The notes: generated by a model not told the origin, from the sequence alone. Positions 1 to 7,717 are shown, numbered from the stretch's first letter. The stretch: 64,000 nucleotides of DNA from Hymenobacter sp. HSC-4F20 (GCF_019599275.1 NZ_JAHZTD010000002.1:310001-374000), one strand, 5' to 3'. Translations and numbers: made by a program.

Positions 1-122
1 TCGGGGTTGAAGTCATCGGCGTCGGTGTCGTCGTCCTCCCGGCAATCGGCACACAGCCACGCATCCTTTCCAATGCGAGTGCCGCACACCTGGCAGGTAT
101 TGGCGAAGTGCTGTTGACTCAT
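1..122 (-). CDS. Small zinc-ribbon protein, partial
   Basis: A reading frame starts at ATG 122-120 and runs off the left edge. The visible 40 residues contain two CxxC pairs (CQVC at about residues 10-13 and CADC at about 25-28), the pattern of a small zinc ribbon, followed by a run of Asp residues. The start overlaps the stop of the upstream gene in an ATGA arrangement, which indicates translational coupling in the leftward early operon. The function is unknown; short zinc ribbons are common in phage early regions. Confidence 0.5.
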   Translation of the reverse strand, partial: MSQQHFANTCQVCGTRIGKDAWLCADCREDDDTDADDFNP

Positions 123-625
123 TTCCCCTCACCTCCCTTCTCGCAGCCTGCGCAATCCGAGTTCAGGCAGTTGGCCCTACCACCATTGGAGAGAATGCTG
201 GCGGCAATAATGGGCGTAGGGCACAGCAGCCAATGCCCAGTGCCGAGGTATTTTTCAAACTCGCTTCTGTTGCAGCATGCTTCGCTACCACTTGGATTGT
301 CCCAATCAACCATGTGGCTGGTGATTGCGGTGATAGTACAGATTGCACTGGGGTTTGAGGCTGAATAGAATTTGTCGCCTACTTGGTACCCCAGCCCTTC
401 CGGCTGCATCCAGGGCAGATCAATCGGGTACTTCCGGGCCAGCTGCTCCAGCGCCTCGGCATCATGGTCCGGCGTGGGCACCGGGCGCAGCTTCTGGGCG
501 GCCATGTCGATAGCCTGATACAAAGTCCAGTCACTTAGGTCGGGTGTTTGGGCTACGTTGTCCAGCACCAACAAGGCTTCGTCAACGGATTCGGGGGTAT
601 ACAGGGGTTTGGGGGTCGTATTCAT
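119..625 (-). CDS. Hypothetical phage early protein (168 aa)
   Basis: The family is not recognised. The ATG at 625-623 is chosen because it overlaps the stop of the preceding gene (ATGA) and gives a sensible N-terminus (MNTTPKPLYTPESVDEALL). The frame stays open further upstream, but that extension overlaps two neighbours. The C-terminal third holds several Cys residues (EACCNRSE, ANCLNSDCAGC), possibly a metal site. The gene sits in a leftward chain of overlapping genes downstream of the methyltransferase. Confidence 0.5.
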   Translation of the reverse strand: MNTTPKPLYTPESVDEALLVLDNVAQTPDLSDWTLYQAIDMAAQKLRPVPTPDHDAEALEQLARKYPIDLPWMQPEGLGYQVGDKFYSASNPSAICTITAITSHMVDWDNPSGSEACCNRSEFEKYLGTGHWLLCPTPIIAASILSNGGRANCLNSDCAGCEKGGEGK

Positions 626-807
626 CGGGTAGCGGATTGGGGGTTGGTAGTTCGTTTGGTGAGAGCCTTGCGGATGGCCCGTAGCTCGGTGGTGCGCGGG
701 GCGCAAGGCCGGGTGCTGCTCCGTTCCGCTTGCTCCAGTAGCACCAGCCGGGCTTCTAGTTGGGCCACGGAGTAGGCGGCGGTGTTGATGTGGGGATGGT
801 AGGTCAT
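622..807 (-). CDS. Small hypothetical protein (61 aa)
   Basis: This short frame starts at ATG 807-805, overlapping the methyltransferase stop (ATGA), and ends in an ATGA overlap with the next gene. The product is charged and probably helical (SVAQLEARLVLLEQAER), with a basic C-terminus. No family is recognised. The support is positional: it closes the only gap in the leftward operon with coupled overlaps on both sides. Confidence 0.45.
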   Translation of the reverse strand: MTYHPHINTAAYSVAQLEARLVLLEQAERSSTRPCAPRTTELRAIRKALTKRTTNPQSATR

Positions 808-2081
808 GCGTACAGGGCTATCCAGTCAGCAATAGCTAGGAAGAGCTGGTAGGCCACCTGGGGTACTATGGCGTTGCCGTAGCCTTTAAGCGAGTCCGTT
901 CGGCCCGTGTCTTTCCTTTTGCTTTTGACTTTGCCCGAACCTGTGCCAGCTGCTCTGGGCTCAGTTCGCACCAGTCCGGCGGGTAGCCCATCATCTGGGC
1001 CACAAAGCGGGGGTTCAGTGAGCCGGAAGGCTGGTTGGTGTCCAGCGCCGCCTGGGCTGCCAGCCCAGGCGAGTTGCGCTCCATCTGTGAGGGAAACGCC
1101 TGCGAGTTCTTGCCATCCTGAGCGGTTGGGGTAGGCAATAACTTCTTTACCGCTGTGCTCAGCCCGTCCCCCGAATTGGCACTCATACCCTTGGCATTGT
1201 GGTTGCCGTGTACCGTGGGCGTAGGCAGGAAGGGCGCCACATCCGTGAACTGCGGGGCAAAGGGCCGGCCGTTGGCTGTGATGGTTTTCCGCTGCACTTC
1301 CCCCTTGTCGTTCACAAAGGATTCCGCTTTTCCCCGGGTCGCATCGGCAGCCATCGGTGTGGGCAGTAGCCCCATGTGTACCTGCTGCACAAGCCCCACT
1401 TGGGCCAGCCGCCCTGTGTGCTTGTCGTAGGCCCGCTGTCCTAGCTGGGCGGGCATTCCATCCTTCGTCACTAGCCTGTTCGCTGATATACCCGGCTCCT
1501 GAGCTGAGGGCGTGCGCCACAAACCAGAACCTGTCTCGCTTGTGGGGAGCACCGACACCTGCAGCTGGAAGTAGCACCGGTTGAACCTCGTAGCCTTCAG
1601 CTTCCAGGCCAGCGCACACTGATTCGAATGCCAGCCCTTTTGCCTGACTAAGCAGGCCACGAACGTTTTCGCCCAGAACCCAGCGCGCGGCAAGCTCTCG
1701 AATGACTCTAAGCATTTGCGGGAAGAGTGCCCGAGGGTCGTCATTGCCGAGCTTTTTACCGGCATCGGAGTAGGGCTGGCAGGGGAAGCCCCCGCAAACA
1801 AGGTCAATTGCTCCCCGCCATTGGGTCGCATCGAAGTGGCAGATATTACCATAGAGAACGGAGGTAGGCTGTGGCTGGCCTGGCTTCCATGCTTTCCACG
1901 CATCAATGATGGCAGTCAGCTCAGCGGGGCTCAGGTCCTCAGCGGGTACACACTTGAAATTTTTCATCAGCACCTGGCGGGGGAATTCTTCCCATTCCAC
2001 CAGAATGACCGTTGCCCAGCCCATCCAGTGCGCTGCAAGGTCGAAGCCGCCGATACCGGCGAAAAGGCTACAGAGTCTCAT
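804..2081 (-). CDS. DNA (cytosine-5) methyltransferase
   Basis: C5-cytosine DNA methyltransferase of about 425 aa, which transfers methyl groups from SAM to cytosine. The motifs are in canonical order: motif I FAGIGGFDL at about residues 7-15, motif IV GGFPCQPYS at about 97-105 with catalytic Cys near 101, motif VI ENV near 138, motif VIII HKRDR near 180, and motif X GYGNAIVPQ near the C-terminus. ATG 2081-2079 is preferred because family members begin just before motif I. The target-recognition region (about 200-370) reads as low-complexity, and the same DNA is open in another frame. No partner restriction enzyme is visible, so it is probably an orphan phage methylase protecting the element from host restriction. 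Confidence 0.9.
   Translation of the reverse strand: MRLCSLFAGIGGFDLAAHWMGWATVILVEWEEFPRQVLMKNFKCVPAEDLSPAELTAIIDAWKAWKPGQPQPTSVLYGNICHFDATQWRGAIDLVCGGFPCQPYSDAGKKLGNDDPRALFPQMLRVIRELAARWVLGENVRGLLSQAKGLAFESVCAGLEAEGYEVQPVLLPAAGVGAPHKRDRFWFVAHALSSGAGYISEQASDEGWNARPARTAGLRQAHRAAGPSGACAAGTHGATAHTDGCRCDPGKSGILCERQGGSAAENHHSQRPALCPAVHGCGALPAYAHGTRQPQCQGYECQFGGRAEHSGKEVIAYPNRSGWQELAGVSLTDGAQLAWAGSPGGAGHQPAFRLTEPPLCGPDDGLPAGLVRTEPRAAGTGSGKVKSKRKDTGRTDSLKGYGNAIVPQVAYQLFLAIADWIALYA
866..1903 (-). CDS. Overlapping-frame protein inside the methyltransferase gene
   Basis: A second open frame of about 345 aa lies on the same strand, shifted by one base, entirely within the methyltransferase gene. It does not look like a random shadow. 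It has repeated LLPTPT/FLPTPT motifs, a segment CLESFESLPRAGFWAKTF, a KATRFNRCYFQL segment and a C-terminal SLNPRFVAQMMGYPPDW motif. From memory, proteins with this layout occur beside or across cytosine methyltransferases in phages and Bacteroidota. The same bases also encode the methyltransferase motif TEPPLCGPDDGLP, so both frames appear constrained. The start is uncertain: ATG 1903 or a later Met. The function is unknown; it may be a target-recognition or accessory partner. Confidence 0.5.
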   Translation of the reverse strand: MRGKHGSQASHSLPPFSMVISATSMRPNGGEQLTLFAGASPASPTPMPVKSSAMTTLGHSSRKCLESFESLPRAGFWAKTFVACLVRQKGWHSNQCALAWKLKATRFNRCYFQLQVSVLPTSETGSGLWRTPSAQEPGISANRLVTKDGMPAQLGQRAYDKHTGRLAQVGLVQQVHMGLLPTPMAADATRGKAESFVNDKGEVQRKTITANGRPFAPQFTDVAPFLPTPTVHGNHNAKGMSANSGDGLSTAVKKLLPTPTAQDGKNSQAFPSQMERNSPGLAAQAALDTNQPSGSLNPRFVAQMMGYPPDWCELSPEQLAQVRAKSKAKGKTRAERTRLKATATP

Positions 2082-2153
2082 GGGGTTGAAGGATAGGGAG
2101 TGAGGGAATAGCCAGGCCGCGTTTCTGGCATTCAGCGGCGACCAGGGCAAGGC

Positions 2154-3056
2154 TCATGCGGCAGCGGCTTGATTGCGGCGGAACTCAGCAATGGCATCAA
2201 GGGCCTCCTTGTTGCGGGTTTCCCAGGCATTATCTTCCATCTGCTTGAGCTGGGCTTCCGACATGCGGGGTATCTCCTCGCGGATGCGACGGGTGTAGCC
2301 AGCCTCATTCATCTGGCCTAGGTGCGGGGTAGCCGAATCAATGGCCTTGGCCCGCTCCACCTTGAAGGTCCGGCCCTGCTGGGCCAGCTGCTCACCAGCC
2401 GCCTTTACCTCCGCCGGCATCGGCGCCAGCGCGGCCCGTTCCGCTTCGCGCTGCTGCTGCTCCGCCTGGGCCTGCTGCTTGGTGAAGTCATTGAGGGGTA
2501 CATACCCGAGGGCAACCAGATCAGCCACGTTCAGCGGGTTGCTGACGGCCTTGCCCGATTTCAACTGCTCATGCTCGTGCGTAGCCTGGGCCAGTACCAA
2601 CGGGGTGCGGACCTCCTCATCGTAGGCAGCCAGCCAGTCGGTGACAATCTGCAGGTCCACCCGGTTGTAGTTCTTGCCCCACCGGCCGCGTGCCGCTTCC
2701 CGGAAGCAGAGCACCACCTCATCGAATTTGAGGTAGTAGAACTGCCGAAGCAGCTGAGGAATGGCCAGCGCAATCTGCACGGCGCTCATCCCGTTCTGCA
2801 CGTTGAGCTGCTTGAGAGTAAAGGCCAGGGCCAGCGACAAGGCATTTACCGTCTCCTGCCCGCCTTCCCGGTTCAGCTTAGCCAGGGAGGTGGATTGTAA
2901 AGCCTTCTGCGGCGTCAGGGCCAGCGCCTGGTTGGCGTAGGTCGCCGTGTCCTGCTGCAGAAGCGAGGTAAGCGTTGGCGGCGAGTATATCGCCAAGGTC
3001 GAGGTCTTTGCTGTGGCTGCCAGCACTTGACCGGTGGAAGCGGTTTGAGGTACCAT
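2154..3056 (-). CDS. Conserved phage-type hypothetical protein (300 aa)
   Basis: The function is not recognised. The central part (about residues 85-150) has a segment FYYLKFDEVVLCFREAARG followed by WGKNYNRVD, which I associate with an uncharacterised family found in Bacteroidota prophages next to replication genes. The rest is helical and Ala/Gln-rich, with a predicted coiled coil around residues 190-215. The start at ATG 3056 lies 179 bases inside the upstream gene in another frame. This is an unusually long overlap, so a later start or an upstream frameshift is possible. Confidence 0.55.
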   Translation of the reverse strand: MVPQTASTGQVLAATAKTSTLAIYSPPTLTSLLQQDTATYANQALALTPQKALQSTSLAKLNREGGQETVNALSLALAFTLKQLNVQNGMSAVQIALAIPQLLRQFYYLKFDEVVLCFREAARGRWGKNYNRVDLQIVTDWLAAYDEEVRTPLVLAQATHEHEQLKSGKAVSNPLNVADLVALGYVPLNDFTKQQAQAEQQQREAERAALAPMPAEVKAAGEQLAQQGRTFKVERAKAIDSATPHLGQMNEAGYTRRIREEIPRMSEAQLKQMEDNAWETRNKEALDAIAEFRRNQAAAA

Positions 3057-4050
3057 CGGGAGAAGGTTGTAGCGTGGGGTCAGAAGTGACCAATTCGTTT
3101 CGTTTGGCGTCCCGCGTCAGCCAGGACTGGATGTAGTTCTGCCAGCCCTTCTCATCGCGGGGCTCCAGATCGGCGGTTTTCACCAAGGCAGCGGCGATGT
3201 AGTGGGGAGCGAAGACAGCACCGAAGCGCAGGGCCCTGGCCAGGTCGGTAAAGCCCTGAAGCGTGGAAAACTTGCTCTCGGCAAAGGGCTTCAGGCTGGG
3301 ATGCTTGGGCAGCGGCGCGCCCCCCTCGGTGTGCGAAGCCGGGCGTTGGGCCTTCAGCGAGTGGCGTAACTGGTCCCGCTGGTAGGTGACCTCTTCCAGG
3401 TCGGCCCCTAACTGCTCATTTTCATTTTGCAGCTGTGTAATTTTTTTTTCGGCGGCGGCGAGGGCGGAGCGCAGCGCCTCCACCTCCTCCGTCTGTTCTT
3501 TTACTTGGTCGTTCTTGGTCGTTTCCTTATAAGGCGACCCTGAATGTCTAGAGACATGACCACCGTTGTCTATAGACACATACCCTGTTTGTCTATAGAC
3601 AGCACCACCATTGTCTATAGACATGCCGTTTTTGTCTATAGACAAATTGGATTCTTCCGCGTTTTCGAGCGCCACGTTCAGCGCCTCGACAGCGGCGAAC
3701 TGCTCGGCCGCTGTGCCTTCGTAGCACCCCCGCAGGCGGGTCGTGGTGGTGATGCGGCGCAGCTTGGTGGCACCCGTCGAGTGCAGCAGGCCCAGGTCCT
3801 TGAGCAGCGACAGGGCGCGGCTGATGGTGCGCGGCGTGCCACCGATGCGGTCAATCAGGTAGGCGTTATCGGCCGTGAAGGCGCGCTGCTTACCGTTCTC
3901 TGCCATTTCGGCCACCTCAATCAGTACTGCCCGCTGGGTGCGGTTCAGGGCAGTAAGGCGGTTGAGATTCTGACGAATGGGAAGCATGAGGCGGGTGGGT
4001 AAGGAGCCGGGGCCATCGGCGTGTAGGAAGCGGTTGGGGGCGGTGCTCAT
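2878..4050 (-). CDS. Replication initiator-like protein with winged-helix N-terminus
   Basis: A 390-aa protein starting at ATG 4050-4048, which overlaps the exonuclease stop (TGATG). The N-terminal 100 residues look like a winged helix (RTISRALSLLKDLGLL). A repetitive linker follows (SIDKNG, SIDNGG repeats, about residues 135-170), then a coiled coil (about 185-225) and a C-terminal domain with a WQNYIQSWLTRD segment reminiscent of phage replication proteins of the lambda O or DnaD type. The linker is encoded by five palindromic iterons at 3545-3644, as in lambdoid O genes where the origin lies inside the initiator gene. The last 25 residues overlap the next gene and read less convincingly. 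Confidence 0.6.
   Translation of the reverse strand: MSTAPNRFLHADGPGSLPTRLMLPIRQNLNRLTALNRTQRAVLIEVAEMAENGKQRAFTADNAYLIDRIGGTPRTISRALSLLKDLGLLHSTGATKLRRITTTTRLRGCYEGTAAEQFAAVEALNVALENAEESNLSIDKNGMSIDNGGAVYRQTGYVSIDNGGHVSRHSGSPYKETTKNDQVKEQTEEVEALRSALAAAEKKITQLQNENEQLGADLEEVTYQRDQLRHSLKAQRPASHTEGGAPLPKHPSLKPFAESKFSTLQGFTDLARALRFGAVFAPHYIAAALVKTADLEPRDEKGWQNYIQSWLTRDAKRNELVTSDPTLQPSPDGTSNRFHRSSAGSHSKDLDLGDILAANAYLASAAGHGDLRQPGAGPDAAEGFTIHLPG
3545..3644. repeat. Five palindromic iterons, candidate replication origin
   Basis: Five copies of the 12-bp palindrome TGTCTATAGACA (the first copy, TGTCTAGAGACA, has one change) start at 3545, 3567, 3590, 3612 and 3633, so they are spaced 21-23 bp, close to two helical turns. 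They lie inside the replication initiator-like gene and encode its repetitive SIDNG linker. A run of eight or more T occurs about 100 bp away, near 3440. Regular spacing on one DNA face within an initiator gene is the layout of lambda-type origins. Confidence 0.65.
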
Positions 4051-4991
4051 CAGGCAGCGGCGAAGAGAGAGGGTTGGGCAGCGGACTTCTTGGCCTTGGC
4101 CGCACTGGTAGCGCCTACCAGGGTAGCCGGAATGGGCTGCTCCTGGTGCATGCGCTGGAGCAGCTGGTAGGTCATCAGCACGTCGTTCAGGGCGCGGTGG
4201 GCACCGACCACGGCAATGCCGAAGCGGGCGCACAACTCGCCTAGCTTGTGGGGCGCGGGGTAGCGGCTCTTGGCCACCACCACGGAGCAGAGGAAGGGAT
4301 TCGCCAGCGGCTGGGTGGCGCCCTGCCGGGTGCGGGCTGCTTCCAGGTGGCGCAAATCGAAGGGGGCGTTGTGCGCTACCAGCAGCGAGTCACCGGCCAG
4401 CTTCTTGAACTGCTGGAGCACGGCCTTTTCAGAGGGCGCATTCCATAGGTCCGCCGACGTGATACCCGTTAGGCTTTTGGTATAGGAGTTTAGCGTACCC
4501 CGGAACTGAATGAAGGACTGCATTTGCTCTACTATCTGCCAGTTCTGCACCCGCACGGCCGCTAGCTCAATGGCGTAGCTGTCGGAGGTCTCGAAGTCCA
4601 GCACCGTGAAGTCGTCGAGGAAGTGAGCCTGTACCGGCTCGGGCTCGGGAGCCGAGTAGAGCTTACCCGTCTTGAGCAGGGCGGCTAGCTCTTTGGCCCT
4701 GGCCAGTTGCTCTTCCTTCTTCTGCAAGGCCACCTGTAGCCGCTCATGTGCAGCATCATACTCAGAGGCCGCACAGGGCAGCGCATCAACCGGCACATTG
4801 AAGGTGCGGCCTTTGTCCTTTTGCTCCTGCGAAAGCACTGGGCTTAAGTAGATAATGCCCGATTCATACTCGCAGATAGAGCACACGCCCGTAGCATCCT
4901 GGCAGTAGTACTCCATCTTCCAAGAGCAGGCGGGCTTTGCCTCGGTGCGCTCCTGGCACATGGTAGATCGGAGCTTGAAGTAGCTAGCCAT
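4050..4991 (-). CDS. DnaQ-like 3'-5' exonuclease
   Basis: A 313-aa protein with a DEDDh exonuclease domain in its C-terminal two thirds: ExoI DFET near residue 131, ExoII HNAPFD near residue 207, and ExoIII HRALND near residue 265 with the catalytic His. The N-terminal 70 residues contain several Cys (MCQERTEAKPAC, YYCQDATGVCSICEYES), which suggests a zinc-binding region. This domain resembles the DNA polymerase III epsilon proofreading subunit but probably works in phage replication or recombination. The gene is coupled by a TGATG overlap to the downstream initiator-like gene. Confidence 0.8.
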   Translation of the reverse strand: MASYFKLRSTMCQERTEAKPACSWKMEYYCQDATGVCSICEYESGIIYLSPVLSQEQKDKGRTFNVPVDALPCAASEYDAAHERLQVALQKKEEQLARAKELAALLKTGKLYSAPEPEPVQAHFLDDFTVLDFETSDSYAIELAAVRVQNWQIVEQMQSFIQFRGTLNSYTKSLTGITSADLWNAPSEKAVLQQFKKLAGDSLLVAHNAPFDLRHLEAARTRQGATQPLANPFLCSVVVAKSRYPAPHKLGELCARFGIAVVGAHRALNDVLMTYQLLQRMHQEQPIPATLVGATSAAKAKKSAAQPSLFAAA

Positions 4992-4994
4992 GTG

Positions 4995-5294
4995 CTACGA
5001 CAAGAAGGTTTGAGCCACATACCCGTACTCCTGCACCAATTCGCGCCAGTAGGGACGCGCTTTGATGGGCAGTGTGTCGGGCTGAAAGTCGAAGGGGACA
5101 TTGATGCGCCGCACCCGTGTATCGAGGCCCAGGTTTACCGCTGGCAGATACAGGCGGAGCCGACGGCGTAAGTACTTCAGCCGATTGCGCTCCTTCTCCT
5201 CGGGAGAAATACCCCCCCCCGTTGAGTATAGTAGAATTGCTATTAACTTCCATGAATACAATGCGTTGAGTATGGCACCAAAAAGCCCCACCAC
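4995..5294 (-). CDS. Small hypothetical protein (up to 99 aa)
   Basis: The C-terminal 70 residues look like real coding sequence: basic, with LKYLRRRLRLYLPAVN, then IKARPYWRELVQEYG. The N-terminus is uncertain because the frame passes through a run of nine G (C on the + strand at 5212-5220), where an indel would change the start. The true protein may begin near the ISPEEKE segment. No family is recognised. It lies directly upstream of the exonuclease gene in the early operon. Confidence 0.4.
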   Translation of the reverse strand: MVGLFGAILNALYSWKLIAILLYSTGGGISPEEKERNRLKYLRRRLRLYLPAVNLGLDTRVRRINVPFDFQPDTLPIKARPYWRELVQEYGYVAQTFLS

Positions 5295-5315
5295 CGCAGG
5301 CAGTGGGGCGAATGA

Positions 5316-6281
5316 TTAGGCGGGTTGCAGTTGGAATTGGGCTAACAAGGCGCGGGCCTCCGCCCGCAGCTCAGCAGGCTTGGCGGTAATGGCCCCCGCC
5401 CGGAGGATGATAGCCTGGTAGGCACTATCGGGCATGTCTTTCTGATGCCGGGCAGCCGCGGTGCGCAGCTGCTTCTGGGCCGCTTCCAGCGCCTTCTTCG
5501 GGTCTTTGCGCTCCTGCACTACGCTGGGCAACTTGGCCAGCGTATTCTCTACCCAGGTAGCGGGGCGCTGATCTACCGGCACTGCCAGCAGCACGGCCCG
5601 CTCTTCTTCGTCGAGTTCAGGGGAGGCAATGAGTTGCACCAGCTTTTGCAGCTTGGCTTCCTCGGCTTTCAAGACTACTGGGGTAGCCTCGGCTACGGGT
5701 TCGGCAAGTTGAGCCGGCACCTGCTGCACTACTTCCGCGCTGGTTTCCTGCTCTGTGGGCAGGGGCGGCATGGGTACCGTCTCGGCATCCTTGATGGTGT
5801 CCAGTTCGGATTCATCCATCATGCCCAGGCCGCAGATCGAGAGTGTAGCGCGGCGCTTGGCCTTCGTCTCACACTTCATGTAGGCATTGGCCAGGGCCTC
5901 ACCCTTCATGTTTTCGATGACCACGGCCCCGGTAGACGCATCGGTGCGGCCGGTCTTATCCTTCACCGAACAGGTGACAACCATCAGCCCGTTTTCGGTG
6001 CGGTGCTCCAGCTTGGTAACCGATACTTTATTCTGTTTGCGAAGCTGCTCAGTGCAGGACTTGGTTGCATAGAGCACTTCCTTTCCAGAGAGGCGCAGAA
6101 TCTGGAAAGGCTGGGTGTAGGGGTTCAGCTTCAGCGACTCGCAGAGCTGGATGTAATAAGTAACGCGGGCCTTCGCGTCCATCTTCGAGAGGTCACCCCC
6201 GAGCACTAGGCGCTGAATGGTATCGACGGAAGCGGAGGCGGCGGGCTTGTCGGCAACGGCCGGAGTATTCTGATTTTCCAT
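5316..6281 (-). CDS. Putative phage recombination or ssDNA-annealing protein
   Basis: A 321-aa protein. The N-terminal 170 residues contain conserved-looking blocks: LKLNPYTQPFQILRLSGK, a Lys-rich stretch around VLYATKSCTEQLRKQNKVSV, and KCETKAKRRATLSICGLGM. I recall these blocks in phage proteins often annotated as recombination or single-strand annealing proteins, but the assignment to a RecT-like group is from memory. The C-terminal half is acidic and helical. It is the largest gene upstream of the exonuclease, and an annealase plus exonuclease pair is common in phage early operons. No catalytic motif supports an enzyme role. Confidence 0.45.
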   Translation of the reverse strand: MENQNTPAVADKPAASASVDTIQRLVLGGDLSKMDAKARVTYYIQLCESLKLNPYTQPFQILRLSGKEVLYATKSCTEQLRKQNKVSVTKLEHRTENGLMVVTCSVKDKTGRTDASTGAVVIENMKGEALANAYMKCETKAKRRATLSICGLGMMDESELDTIKDAETVPMPPLPTEQETSAEVVQQVPAQLAEPVAEATPVVLKAEEAKLQKLVQLIASPELDEEERAVLLAVPVDQRPATWVENTLAKLPSVVQERKDPKKALEAAQKQLRTAAARHQKDMPDSAYQAIILRAGAITAKPAELRAEARALLAQFQLQPA

Positions 6282-6368
6282 TACTTTGCAGTCGTAATCG
6301 GGTTTCGTGAAGGATTCCTGGTTGAGGTTTTGGCGGCGGCACCTTCGCGGGATGCCGCCGCTTCGCGT

Positions 6369-6590
6369 TTAGTGCACCTCCGCCCAGCCGGTGTAGGTAT
6401 GGCCGGGGCCGATGGGGTAGGCGCGTTCAGCCTTCTGGTCGCCAGTGGGGCCAGCGACTACCTCTTGGCAGCTACTGAAGGCAAAGGCCGAGAGCAGCAG
6501 CACGAGCAGTAGGGCCAACAGCTCCAGACGGTTGGCACGCTGGGCCCGGGCCTGGGCCACTAAGCGGGGGTGGGAGAGCTTGGAGGGCAT
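6369..6590 (-). CDS. Small membrane-anchored or lipoprotein-like protein (73 aa)
   Basis: A short protein with a basic N-terminus (about 22 residues, Arg/Ala-rich), a hydrophobic stretch of about 19 residues (LELLALLLVLLLSAFAF) and then SSC, which could be a lipobox or simply the end of a transmembrane helix. A polar tail of about 30 residues follows. No family is recognised. It overlaps a 33-codon frame (6560-6661) that starts in a TGATG overlap with the gene upstream; only one of the two may be real. Confidence 0.35.
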   Translation of the reverse strand: MPSKLSHPRLVAQARAQRANRLELLALLLVLLLSAFAFSSCQEVVAGPTGDQKAERAYPIGPGHTYTGWAEVH

Positions 6591-6660
6591 GAGCGAAGGG
6601 TTTTGAGGTGAGCGACTAGCTGAGCCAAGGTGCTGATGCAGGCGGTGCGGGGGACTTTCA

Positions 6661-6900
6661 TCAGCCCACTACTTGCCGCACCTGCAGGCCAGGCACCTGC
6701 GTGAGACCATAGGCCGGGCGCGGCTTCTCGCTGCGCAGGATGCGGTCGGCGGCGTCGCGTACCTCCTGGCTGAGCTGCACCGTCAGGCGGGCGCCGCGGC
6801 CCGCGCGAGTCTCCGCGCACACGAAGCGGCCGTTATCGGTAGCCGTAACCGTGGTTTCGTTCATCACCTTGCAGAAGGTGGTAGTGAGGGTAATGGACAT
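6661..6900 (-). CDS. Small hypothetical protein (79 aa)
   Basis: The frame starts at ATG 6900-6898 and begins MSITLTTTFCKVMNETTVTATD. The second half (VQLSQEVRDAADRIL) looks helical. No family is recognised. It belongs to the chain of small leftward genes between the excisionase-like gene and the putative annealase. Confidence 0.4.
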   Translation of the reverse strand: MSITLTTTFCKVMNETTVTATDNGRFVCAETRAGRGARLTVQLSQEVRDAADRILRSEKPRPAYGLTQVPGLQVRQVVG

Positions 6901-6925
6901 GATGTGAAGGATTGAGGGTGAGGGG

Positions 6926-7048
6926 TTAGGCAATGGCGCGGCAGAGGAAGCTTTTCTCTTTGAAGCCGCGGATTTCATAATTGGCCGTGTAGATGCGATA
7001 GCACAGGCGGCCGTGAACGTCAATGAAGAGGGCAGTTTGTAGGGGCAT
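6926..7048 (-). CDS. Very small hypothetical protein (40 aa)
   Basis: A 41-codon frame begins with ATG at 7048-7046 and ends with TAA at 6928-6926. It encodes a mixed-polarity peptide starting MPLQTALFIDVHGRLCYRIY. It fills the gap between two leftward genes and its composition is protein-like, but no family is recognised. It is short enough that chance remains possible. Confidence 0.35.
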   Translation of the reverse strand: MPLQTALFIDVHGRLCYRIYTANYEIRGFKEKSFLCRAIA

Positions 7049-7060
7049 AAGAGGTATAGC

Positions 7061-7474
7061 TCAAGCAGCTTCTTTATCGTATTCGGTGTATTCTCGTAGC
7101 TTAATTGCGGCTTCTAACCGGGTGTATTCCCAGTCGATTTCAGCGCCCCGCAGGCGCAGCAGGTGCGGTTTCAAGGCTACCCGTTCCTCACTGCTCACCA
7201 GCTCATGCCGCACCAGATTCAGCAGCAGGTTGTAGCCGGTGGCGTCGTAGGGCTCCAGGGCGCGTAGCCCCTTCACGGCATCCTGCAGGCGAAGCGCCAG
7301 CTTGTGTTTGTCGAGCTTATCCAGCAGGGGCAACCGCTGCTGGGTGGCAGCCACGCGGCCGGCTGGCAGCAACGGATTGCTCAGCCAGTAAGCCAGGTAG
7401 GCGTCGATGTCGAGCCACAGCTGCGGCACGGCAACCTGAGTAGCGGGGTCGAGGTGGGCAGTGGTGCGGGACAT
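7061..7474 (-). CDS. Hypothetical protein (137 aa)
   Basis: A mostly helical protein of 137 residues with Leu-rich repeats of helix (LPLLDKLDKHKLALRLQDAVKGL) and a charged C-terminus (KLREYTEYDKEAA). No family, signal peptide or catalytic motif is recognised. The gene lies between two small genes of the same strand, in the leftward early transcript, with gaps under 20 bp on both sides. Confidence 0.5.
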   Translation of the reverse strand: MSRTTAHLDPATQVAVPQLWLDIDAYLAYWLSNPLLPAGRVAATQQRLPLLDKLDKHKLALRLQDAVKGLRALEPYDATGYNLLLNLVRHELVSSEERVALKPHLLRLRGAEIDWEYTRLEAAIKLREYTEYDKEAA

Positions 7475-7480
7475 GGTAGG

Positions 7481-7717
7481 CTAGGCTTGCAGTTGAATGA
7501 CTTTGCAGGTATCAGAGAGGCGGGCTTCCTGGGCCTGTTCCAGGGCCTCGTAGATTTCCTCTTTCAGGTCGGGGTACTTCTCGCTGAGCTGGACCTGAAT
7601 AGCATTGAAGTTTTCCAGCGGGTGCAGGTCGAGTAAGGCACTCATCAGCACGGCATTCGCAATCGGGCGCTCGGCTGGGTTGACGGGGGTAGCGGGTTTG
7701 AGGGAAGGGCTTAACAT
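7481..7717 (-). CDS. Small hypothetical protein (78 aa)
   Basis: A 78-residue acidic helical protein (LSEKYPDLKEEIYEALEQAQEARL). No family is recognised. It is separated by only 6 bp from the downstream 137-aa gene, consistent with one operon. Confidence 0.45.
   Translation of the reverse strand: MLSPSLKPATPVNPAERPIANAVLMSALLDLHPLENFNAIQVQLSEKYPDLKEEIYEALEQAQEARLSDTCKVIQLQA

Noticed and set aside
3545..3644. Possible CRISPR array
   Set aside because: Repeats are only 12 bp, palindromic and spaced 9-11 bp apart, inside a coding gene; no Cas genes are near.
4984..5253. Alternative 89-codon frame before the exonuclease gene
   Set aside because: It shares the G-run with the 99-codon frame, but its translation is low-complexity and it overlaps the exonuclease start.
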